DNA of 12,364 bases, from positions 1 to 12,364 of the forward strand of contig JAZSET010000039.1 of assembly GCA_045531795.1 (NCBI GenBank), written 5' to 3'. This document shows positions 7,745 through 12,364 of this stretch, one piece after another. Both the position numbers and the translations under genes were made by a program. This DNA comes from UBA4717 sp045531795 (GTDB lineage: Bacteria; Bacillota; Clostridia; Oscillospirales; CAG-272). Each line of letters starts with the position of its first letter. Positions within the stretch are counted from its first letter, which is position 1. The notes beneath the pieces were generated by a model. The model worked only from the letters and a program-made list of their open reading frames with translations. It was not told where the DNA came from and did no database searches.

Positions 7745-7847
7745 TCTCATAGAGGATGATTATTTCCCTGAATACGCCATTATTTAAGCATTTGGGCATG
7801 CTTTTTTATTTGCGTGAATAAACTGCTATTACAGGGACGGTGGTTTT

Positions 7848-8387
7848 ATGATAACAAAGGAAAGTCTCGGAGAGATTACGTGTGATGGACGAAAAAGCAG
7901 AGTAATAAAAATAACATTTGTGTCAAGTGACGACAATGAAAAGCTTGACGCACTTAACCGTCATATTGGGAGCCGTGTGTTTGAATATGTTAAGGGTTTG
8001 CCTTGCGACGGTGATTTTATTGCACTTCTTTCACCGAATATTACCTATCTTGACAATGACATTATCAGCATAAGATATGACTTCACAATAACATCCGAAA
8101 GAGCGATTGTACGGCACAAAAGATTTTGCATAAATATGCTTTTGAAGCAAGGAATATTGCTGCTTCCCCGATTTGTCAGTACGAAAATGAGGATTGCTTC
8201 TTCAAACTCTTTTTATCTAAAAAAAGGTGAAAAAGGAGAAGTTTATGCGGTCAATGTGGTGAAAAACCTTGGAAAAGGCATGAAAATCACCAGGGGGAAG
8301 GAAATTGACGATTTTTGCGACGGCAAGTCTGCTTTGGCAAAAATAAAAATTCCGCATTACATAGAAGCAATGCGGAAAAATGAATAA
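7848..8387 (+). CDS. Hypothetical protein, unknown function
   Basis: I do not recognise this 179-residue protein. It has no signal peptide and no convincing membrane helix; its one hydrophobic stretch (about 94-110, MLLKQGILLLPRFV) is short and flanked by basic residues. A segment around 63-80 (PNITYLDNDIISIRYDFTI) recalls beta-strand patterns of DUF3298/RsiV-like domains, but the GGAH-type signature is missing and I give this little weight. The second half is rich in lysine and arginine, so a cytoplasmic, possibly nucleic-acid- or membrane-surface-associated protein is possible. The ATG at 7848 has GGGACGGTGG just upstream. It is the only plus-strand protein gene here, divergent from yicC and abutting nadA tail to tail. 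Its promoter is unclear: a TATTAT at 7728-7733 with TTTAAT 17 bases before it is the best weak candidate. Codon use looks like its neighbours. Confidence 0.75.
   Translation: MITKESLGEITCDGRKSRVIKITFVSSDDNEKLDALNRHIGSRVFEYVKGLPCDGDFIALLSPNITYLDNDIISIRYDFTITSERAIVRHKRFCINMLLKQGILLLPRFVSTKMRIASSNSFYLKKGEKGEVYAVNVVKNLGKGMKITRGKEIDDFCDGKSALAKIKIPHYIEAMRKNE
8339..8377 (-). terminator. Rho-independent terminator of nadA, inside the 3' end of the opposite gene
   Basis: On the minus strand TTCCGCATT (8369-8377) pairs perfectly with AATGCGGAA (8350-8358) around a 10-base loop. The tract TTTTTATTTTT (8339-8349) follows at once. It starts 11 bases after the nadA stop codon. The whole structure lies within the last codons of the plus-strand gene. 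On the plus strand no T-tract follows the stem, so it should stop only the nadA transcript. Confidence 0.88.
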
Positions 8388-9308
8388 TTATTTATTTCCG
8401 AGTCTGTGCATTTCATCAATGGCGTGACGGGCAAGCTTTATAGTGTTCTCGTCAAGTATGATTTCCTCACGGACTCTGCCGCTTACGGCATTATATACAT
8501 CACCGAGTGTTGTCAGACGCATATTTTCGCAGATGCAGTTCTTTGAAAGCGGGAAGAAAAGCTTGTCGGGACAAGAAAATTGTAAATGCTCAACGATGCT
8601 GTTTTCCGTACCGATAATGAATTCTTTACAGTCGCCTTTTTCAGCATATGCCATTATTTCCGTGGTGCTGCCTGCAAAGTCTGCAAGATTTGTTACCTCA
8701 TTTTTACATTCGGGATGAACAAGTATGAGTGCATCGGGATGCTCATTTCTCATTTTCTTTACGTCATCAACTGTTATTCGCTGGTGGGATGGGCATCCGC
8801 CGCTTATAAGCTTTATATTTTTTTCAGGGACACTTTCGGCAACCCAAGCGCCCAGATTGCAGTCGGGAATGAAAAGAATGTTCTTGCTGTCTATATTTTT
8901 AATAATTTTTACAGCTGATGATGATGTTACGCACACATCACAAAGAGTCTTGAGCTCAGCCGTGGTATTTATGTATGCGGCAACAACATAGTCCGGGTAT
9001 TTATCCTTTAATTCTTTTAGTTCTTTTGCAGAAAGTTGCTCTGCCATAGGGCATCCTGCATCCTTGTGGGAGAGGAGAACTGTTTTTTCGGGTGACAGTA
9101 TTTTTACCGTCTCTGCCATAAAGCGGACACCGCACATAAGAACGGTTTTCTGACTTGCTTTCTGTGCTTTTTCGCTGAGACCAAATGAGTCTCCGATATA
9201 GTCGGCAACCTCTAAAATATCGTGGTTTTGATATGCGTGAGCGAGGATACAGATGTCATTTTCCTTTTTGAGTCTCAGTATTTCGCTTTTCATTTCCTGT
9301 ACGGTCAT
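8388..9308 (-). CDS. nadA: Quinolinate synthase NadA
   Basis: NadA condenses iminoaspartate with dihydroxyacetone phosphate to quinolinate in de novo NAD synthesis, using a [4Fe-4S] cluster. The 306 residues fit the short family form. By comparison with characterised NadA, the cluster ligands are C86 (AGCPMAE), C172 (GGCPSHQ) and C260 (CICENMR). Active-site residues are also visible: Y26 (HAYQNH), Y112/N114 (AAYINTTAE), the serines of TSSSA, H175, H198/E200 (HPEC) and S214/T215 (GSTTE). All look intact. The ATG at 9306-9308 has a weak AAAGG about eight bases upstream. The partners nadB and nadC are not in the window. pnp lies 74 bp upstream with a terminator between, and I found no clear promoter, so nadA may rely on read-through or a weak start site. 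Confidence 0.95.
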   Translation of the reverse strand: MTVQEMKSEILRLKKENDICILAHAYQNHDILEVADYIGDSFGLSEKAQKASQKTVLMCGVRFMAETVKILSPEKTVLLSHKDAGCPMAEQLSAKELKELKDKYPDYVVAAYINTTAELKTLCDVCVTSSSAVKIIKNIDSKNILFIPDCNLGAWVAESVPEKNIKLISGGCPSHQRITVDDVKKMRNEHPDALILVHPECKNEVTNLADFAGSTTEIMAYAEKGDCKEFIIGTENSIVEHLQFSCPDKLFFPLSKNCICENMRLTTLGDVYNAVSGRVREEIILDENTIKLARHAIDEMHRLGNK

Positions 9309-9329
9309 TTTTAAAACCTTTCTTTTGCT

Positions 9330-9370
9330 AAAAATACTGCCGTAAATAACAAACGCTAATTACGGCAGCA
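9330..9370 (-). terminator. Rho-independent terminator of pnp
   Basis: On the minus strand CTGCCGTAA (9360-9368) pairs with TTACGGCAG (9337-9345) across a 14-base loop. A G-U and a U-A pair can extend the stem outward. TATTTTT (9330-9336) follows. It begins about 13 bases after the pnp stop codon and sits before nadA. The loop is fairly large and the T-tract short, so partial read-through into nadA is plausible. Confidence 0.78.
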
Positions 9371-9382
9371 TTATCGTTTTAA

Positions 9383-11464
9383 TTAAAGAGCGTCTTTTCT
9401 TGAAAGATTATATCTGCCCTTTTCGTCAACACCAAGGAACTTAACCTTCATAGTGTCGCCCTCAGCACATACATCTTCAACCTTTTCTGTACGCTTGTTG
9501 TCAAGCTTTGAAATGTGTACAAGTCCTTCCTTGCCGGGAGCAATTTCAACAAATGCACCGATCGGGATAATTCTTGTTACAACACCCTCGTATATTTCGC
9601 CAACCTCGGGCTCAAATACGATAGTATCAATAATCTGCTTAGCAGCAAGTGCACTGTCGCGGTTAACTGCGGCAATGAAGATGCTTCCGTCGTCATTAAT
9701 ATCAATTTTTGCACCGGTATCTGCAACAATCTTCTGGATTACCTTTCCGCCGCTACCGATTACTTCACGGATCTTTTCAGGGTCGATTGTCATAGAAATC
9801 ATCTTGGGTGCATACTTTGATACTTCCGCACGTGGCTGGTCTATTGCCTTAAGGATAATTTCGTCAATGATATAGTCTCGGCCCTTATGTGTTGTTTCGA
9901 GAGCATTCTTGATGATTTCAGGTGTAAGACCGTCGATCTTGAGGTCCATCTGAATAGATGTGATACCCTTGTGAGTACCTGCTACCTTGAAGTCCATGTC
10001 GCCAAAGAAGTCTTCAACGCCCTGAATATCAATCATTGTCATCCAACGGTCGTCTTCTGTGATAAGACCGCAGGAGATACCTGCAACAGGAGCCTTGATC
10101 GGCACGCCTGCACCCATAAGAGCAAGTGTTGAGCCACAACCAGAAGCCTGTGAAGTAGAACCGTTTGATGAAACAACTTCGGATACGCATCTGATAGCAT
10201 AGGGAAATTCTTCTACAGAGGGAAGAACAGGAACGAGTGAACGTTCTGCGAGTGCACCGTGACCGATTTCACGTCTGCCGGGACTTCTTACAGCTTTTGC
10301 TTCACCAACAGAGTAGCCGGGCATATTGTAGTGATGCATATATCTCTTGGATTCTTCTTCGTCGATACCGTCAAGCATCTGAGAATCGCTGAGTGTTCCG
10401 AGAGTTGCAACTGTGAGAACCTGTGTCTGTCCGCGGGTAAAGAGTCCGCTTCCGTGAGTTCTGGGGAGAAGTCCTGTTTCAGCAGCCAAAGGACGGATTT
10501 CGTCAAGTCTTCTTCCGTCAACACGCTTGCCGTCATCAAGGAGCCAACGGCGAACAACAAACTTCTGGATTTTATAAATGATTTCTGCAATTTCAACCTG
10601 GTTTTCACCCTCGGGGTCAAACTTTTCGTTAACCTTTTCGGAAACTGCGAGCATACGTTCATCACGAACGAGCTTGTCATCTGTATCCATTGCGTATCTT
10701 ACATCTTCAATGATGAAGTCCTTGATCTGTTCAAAGAGGTCGTGGTCAACGTCGCAAGAGGGATATGCGAATTTGGGCTTTCCGACTTCAGCTACGATTT
10801 CGTTGATGAATTTGATAAGGCCCTTGATTTCAGCATGAGCTATCATAATAGCTTCATACATGGCTTCGTCAGAAACTTCGTTTGCACCTGCTTCGATCAT
10901 AACTACTTTCTTTTCGCTTGCAGCAACTGTAAGCTGAAGATCGCTCTGTGCGCGTTCTTCAAGTGTGGGGTTGATCACAAACTGACCGTCAATCATACCC
11001 ATAAATGCACCGCCGATAGGTCCGTTCCACGGAATATCGGAGATGGAAAGGGCGATTGACGCACCGATCATAGCTGTAATTTCAGGTGAGCAGTCAGGGT
11101 CAACAGACATTACTGTAAGATTTAAGTTTACGTCATTTCTCAGATCCTTGGGAAAGAGAGGACGAACAGGTCTGTCGATAACGCGGGAGGTAAGGATAGC
11201 CTTTTCACTGGGCTTGCCCTCACGCTTTAAGTATCCGCCGGGGATTTTGCCGACAGAATACATTCTTTCTTCGAAGTCTACAGACAGGGGAAGAAAGTCA
11301 ATGCCGTCACGGGGCTTTGCAGATGCTGTAGCGGTAGCTAATATTGCTGTGTCGCCGTAGCGGACAAGCGCGCTGCCGTTAGCAAGGCCTGCAAGCTTGC
11401 CTGTTTCTACAACGAGGGGACGGCCTGCATAAGTGTAGTTAAATACTTTGAAATTTGGAAACAT
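9383..11464 (-). CDS. pnp: Polyribonucleotide nucleotidyltransferase (PNPase)
   Basis: PNPase degrades RNA 3' to 5' by phosphorolysis and can add tails in reverse. The 693 residues show the full order. The first RNase PH domain (about 10-140) includes GKIPGGYLKREGKPSE, and an alpha-helical linker spans about 235-310. The second, catalytic RNase PH domain (about 315-545) has FTRGQTQVL, GCGSTLALMGAGVP and GDMDFKVAGT with aspartates 489 and 491 and K493. The KH domain (about 553-610) carries REVIGSGGKVI, and the S1 domain (about 620-690) carries GEIYEGVVTRIIPIGAFVEI. The protein ends soon after S1, without the long basic tail of some homologues. The ATG at 11462-11464 has AAAGGAGC six bases upstream. 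It follows rpsO, as in most bacteria, and its leader contains a long hairpin that may be regulatory. Confidence 0.98.
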   Translation of the reverse strand: MFPNFKVFNYTYAGRPLVVETGKLAGLANGSALVRYGDTAILATATASAKPRDGIDFLPLSVDFEERMYSVGKIPGGYLKREGKPSEKAILTSRVIDRPVRPLFPKDLRNDVNLNLTVMSVDPDCSPEITAMIGASIALSISDIPWNGPIGGAFMGMIDGQFVINPTLEERAQSDLQLTVAASEKKVVMIEAGANEVSDEAMYEAIMIAHAEIKGLIKFINEIVAEVGKPKFAYPSCDVDHDLFEQIKDFIIEDVRYAMDTDDKLVRDERMLAVSEKVNEKFDPEGENQVEIAEIIYKIQKFVVRRWLLDDGKRVDGRRLDEIRPLAAETGLLPRTHGSGLFTRGQTQVLTVATLGTLSDSQMLDGIDEEESKRYMHHYNMPGYSVGEAKAVRSPGRREIGHGALAERSLVPVLPSVEEFPYAIRCVSEVVSSNGSTSQASGCGSTLALMGAGVPIKAPVAGISCGLITEDDRWMTMIDIQGVEDFFGDMDFKVAGTHKGITSIQMDLKIDGLTPEIIKNALETTHKGRDYIIDEIILKAIDQPRAEVSKYAPKMISMTIDPEKIREVIGSGGKVIQKIVADTGAKIDINDDGSIFIAAVNRDSALAAKQIIDTIVFEPEVGEIYEGVVTRIIPIGAFVEIAPGKEGLVHISKLDNKRTEKVEDVCAEGDTMKVKFLGVDEKGRYNLSRKDAL

Positions 11465-11490
11465 ATTTTTGCTCCTTTAATTTATATTTA

Positions 11491-11578
11491 CGACACTTTC
11501 CGATTTGGTTTAGCACTTAAATACATAGCAAAAGGATTTTTGTTACATATTTAATTGCTAAAGCCTTGTCAAGTGTCG
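11491..11578 (-). promoter_or_regulatory. Long imperfect hairpin in the pnp leader
   Basis: In minus-strand RNA an outer stem of 8 bp (11571-11578 with 11491-11498) encloses an internal loop and a 25-pair inner stem. The inner pairs are 11564-11565 with 11507-11508, 11556-11562 with 11509-11515, 11544-11554 with 11517-11527, and 11538-11542 with 11529-11533. A four-base AUCC loop caps the stem. Two pairs are G-U only in the minus-strand RNA; on the plus strand they would be A-C mismatches. The base of the stem is about 13 bases before the pnp AAAGGAG. A TTGACA (11567-11572) lies in its 5' arm, but the best -10 at 17 bp (TATGTA) is poor, so a pnp promoter here is doubtful. RNase III-type autoregulation as in E. 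coli pnp is an analogy only. Confidence 0.7.
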
Positions 11579-11593
11579 CATTTGATAAGAATA

Positions 11594-11633
11594 ATTCAAG
11601 CCGTAACCCGAAAGAAAGCATAGGGTTACGGCT
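11594..11633 (-). terminator. Hairpin downstream of rpsO (weak terminator, attenuator or processing site)
   Basis: AGCCGTAACCC (11623-11633 read on the minus strand) pairs without mismatch with GGGTTACGGCT (11599-11609): 11 bp, 13-base loop. It begins about 10 bases after the rpsO stop. The following bases, TGAATTATTC, are AT-rich but not a real T-tract. Partial termination with read-through into pnp, or a 3'-end stabiliser, fits better than a full terminator. Confidence 0.65.
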
Positions 11634-11642
11634 CGTGGCATT

Positions 11643-11909
11643 TTACTTTCTTATACCGAGCTTTTCGATAATTGCGCGGTAACGCATAATATCTTTCTTT
11701 GCAAGGTAACCGAGAAGGTTTCTTCTGTGTCCGACCATTTTAAGAAGACCGCGACGGCTGTGATGGTCCTTGGGGTTATTCTTAAGATGTTCGTTAAGAG
11801 AGTTGATGCGGTTTGTGAGAATAGCAATCTGAACTTCAGGCGAACCTGTGTCAGAATCGTGAAGCTTGTTCTCAGTGATGATTTGCTGCTTTTCGTCTTT
11901 GAGTAACAT
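11643..11909 (-). CDS. rpsO: 30S ribosomal protein S15
   Basis: The 88-residue protein is a complete S15: DTGSPEVQIAILTNRINSLNEHLK, then KDHHSRRGLLKMVGHRRNLLGYL and the end YRAIIEKLGIRK. S15 is a primary binder of the 16S rRNA central domain, contacting the 20/21/22 helix junction through the GSPEVQ, HHSRRGL and RRNLL regions. The frame stays open to 12032, but the start at 11907-11909 (MLLKDEKQQII) gives the standard N terminus and has GAGGTGA (11915-11921) five bases upstream. The gene has its own promoter and a leader of about 105 bases, typical for S15, which often represses its own translation. pnp follows, in the conserved rpsO-pnp order. Confidence 0.98.
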   Translation of the reverse strand: MLLKDEKQQIITENKLHDSDTGSPEVQIAILTNRINSLNEHLKNNPKDHHSRRGLLKMVGHRRNLLGYLAKKDIMRYRAIIEKLGIRK

Positions 11910-12014
11910 AATTTTCACCTCATATAATAATGTTTTACATGCCGTAAACACAGTAAGCGGCGGGTGAAACAGCATATGCTCTTTATTCCGCAAACCGAGT
12001 AAACGGTACATGCA
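11910..12014 (-). promoter_or_regulatory. rpsO leader with Shine-Dalgarno-pairing element
   Basis: In minus-strand RNA UUUCACC (11963-11969) is fully complementary to GGUGAAA (11913-11919), which contains part of the rpsO ribosome binding site. Nested inside is a hairpin, UGUUUAC (11944-11950) with GUAAAACA (11931-11938, one bulged A), loop GGCAU. A perfect palindrome AGCATATGCT (11971-11980) lies just 5'. This fits a translational switch for S15 autoregulation, but I cannot match it to a specific described S15 leader class. Confidence 0.55.
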
Positions 12015-12020
12015 GAGATG

Positions 12021-12049
12021 ATTATAACACAAACTTTTCTTTTTGTAAA
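12021..12049 (-). promoter_or_regulatory. Promoter of rpsO
   Basis: On the minus strand TTTACA (12044-12049, five of six consensus bases) is followed by 17 bases and a perfect TATAAT (12021-12026) preceded by TGT, an extended -10. The predicted start near 12014 gives a leader of about 105 bases. The region upstream, shared with the divergent tRNA promoter, is rich in A and T tracts and could act as an UP element. Confidence 0.88.
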
Positions 12050-12126
12050 GGCATTTTTAAAAAATAATGTAAAAATTCTGTGAACGAAACTTTTTTGGAA
12101 TAATCGTATAAAATTTCAAAAAAGGC

Positions 12127-12156
12127 TTGACAACAGTCAAAAGTCTGTGCTATAAT
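12127..12156 (+). promoter_or_regulatory. Promoter of tRNA-Arg
   Basis: Perfect TTGACA (12127-12132), an 18-base spacer and perfect TATAAT (12151-12156) with TGC before it (extended -10). The AT-rich tract at about 12085-12122, with an AAAAAA run, may be an UP element. The predicted start is near 12163, about 12 bases before the mature tRNA. Confidence 0.9.
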
Positions 12157-12174
12157 GTTCGAGTACCAAAAAAT

Positions 12175-12250
12175 GCGCTTGTAGCTCAGTGGATAGAGTG
12201 CCCGGCTACGAACCGGTAGGTCGCAGGTTCGAATCCTGCCAGGCGCGCCA
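12175..12250 (+). tRNA. tRNA-Arg (anticodon ACG)
   Basis: The 76-base gene folds as a full cloverleaf. Acceptor GCGCTTG pairs with CAGGCGC (one G-U). The D arm is GCTC/GAGT, the anticodon stem CCGG/CCGG (plus one unpaired outer position) carries loop CTACGAA, and the T arm is GCAGG-TTCGAAT-CCTGC. The discriminator is G and CCA is encoded. The anticodon is ACG; its A34 is normally edited to inosine by TadA so that CGU, CGC and CGA are read. It has its own promoter and terminator, so it is a single-gene unit divergent from rpsO. Confidence 0.97.
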
Positions 12251-12251
12251 G

Positions 12252-12281
12252 AAAAAAGCACTTCTTCGGAAGTGCTTTTTT
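12252..12281 (+). terminator. Rho-independent terminator of tRNA-Arg
   Basis: AAAAAAGCACTTC and GAAGTGCTTTTTT form a perfect 13-bp stem around a TTCG loop closed by C-G, the very stable UUCG tetraloop. It begins two bases after the tRNA CCA. The A-tract and T-tract on the two sides make it usable in both directions, so it may also stop transcripts from the right. Confidence 0.93.
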
Positions 12282-12284
12282 CAG

Positions 12285-12353
12285 TTATATTTGCCTTGCA
12301 CAGTTAAAAAGGCAAATATAATATCACTGAAACCAATAGGTTTCAATATCACT
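12285..12353. repeat. Array of small hairpins with a repeated AATATCAC spacer
   Basis: TTATATTTGCCTT (12285-12297) and AAGGCAAATATAA (12309-12321) form a perfect 13-bp inverted repeat with an 11-base loop. The spacer AATATCAC (12320-12327) is followed by a second hairpin, TGAAACC-AATA-GGTTTCA (12328-12334 with 12339-12345). AATATCAC then recurs (12345-12352), 25 bases after the first copy. The remaining TTTTGCTCTGCA could be the left arm of a third hairpin cut by the window edge. This looks like an intergenic repeat element rather than coding DNA. Confidence 0.6.
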
Positions 12354-12364
12354 TTTGCTCTGCA

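Noticed and set aside
7786..7809. AAGCAT-TTGGGC-ATGCTT followed by TTTTATT on the plus strand, terminator-like
   Set aside because: The stem is only 6 bp and AT-rich, and it would end a transcript before the gene it precedes; kept only as a weak attenuator possibility.
7756..7821. Possible 21-residue leader peptide ahead of the unknown plus-strand gene
   Set aside because: The AGAGG touches the ATG with no spacing, there is no run of regulatory codons, and no clear alternative stem structures follow.
10259..11059. 266-codon plus-strand ORF
   Set aside because: It is fully antisense to the intact pnp gene, cysteine-rich and without domain features; it reflects the codon bias of pnp.
11910..12032. 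N-terminal extension of S15 (41 extra residues)
   Set aside because: The extension covers the rpsO promoter -10 and leader; the short start has a good ribosome site and the standard S15 N terminus.
12022..12261. Minus-strand 79-codon ORF starting MLFSGAPGRIRTCDLPVRSRALYPLSYKR
   Set aside because: Its N-terminal part is the reverse complement of the tRNA-Arg gene, a well-known false ORF, and the rest crosses the two divergent promoters.

Overview
The window looks like a chromosomal housekeeping segment from a low-to-moderate GC Firmicute of the class Clostridia. Oscillospirales/Ruminococcaceae is my best guess, from protein flavour and gene order only. Nine of the 14 genes (counting the tRNA) form one leftward operon whose order follows the well-known Bacillus/Clostridia cluster: yicC, remA, rpoZ, priA, def, fmt, a YugP-type zinc metallopeptidase, rsmB and rlmN. 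rlmN is cut by the left edge. I see no phage, plasmid, transposon, CRISPR or defence genes.

Layout. Positions 1-7649 hold the operon on the minus strand, with gaps of 9 to 67 bp. It is read from a perfect-consensus sigma-A-type promoter (TTGACA, 17 bp, TGn-TATAAT) at 7716-7744. Its genes deal with RNA decay (YicC), matrix and osmolyte gene regulation (RemA), transcription (omega subunit), replication restart (PriA), start and end processing of formyl-methionine (Fmt, Def), membrane proteolysis (YugP-like) and rRNA methylation (RsmB, RlmN). The usual gmk (between remA and rpoZ) and coaBC (between rpoZ and priA) are absent, and the two widest gaps of the operon sit exactly there.

Positions 7848-8387 carry one plus-strand gene of unknown function. 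It meets nadA (minus, 8388-9308) tail to tail with no bases between, and the nadA terminator lies inside its last codons. Further right are pnp (9383-11464) and rpsO (11643-11909), both minus, in the conserved rpsO-pnp order. Between these two are a GC-rich hairpin just after rpsO and a long imperfect hairpin just before the pnp ribosome binding site. rpsO has its own near-consensus promoter and a leader that can pair with its Shine-Dalgarno sequence. Divergent from it is a tRNA-Arg(ACG) gene with a strong promoter and a strong terminator. The last ~80 bases hold small hairpins separated by a repeated AATATCAC spacer.

The coding content is mostly ordinary. The points worth a second look are RNA-level or structural: the pnp and rpsO leaders, the terminator embedded in a coding region, the missing gmk/coaBC, the orphan gene and the hairpin array at the right edge.
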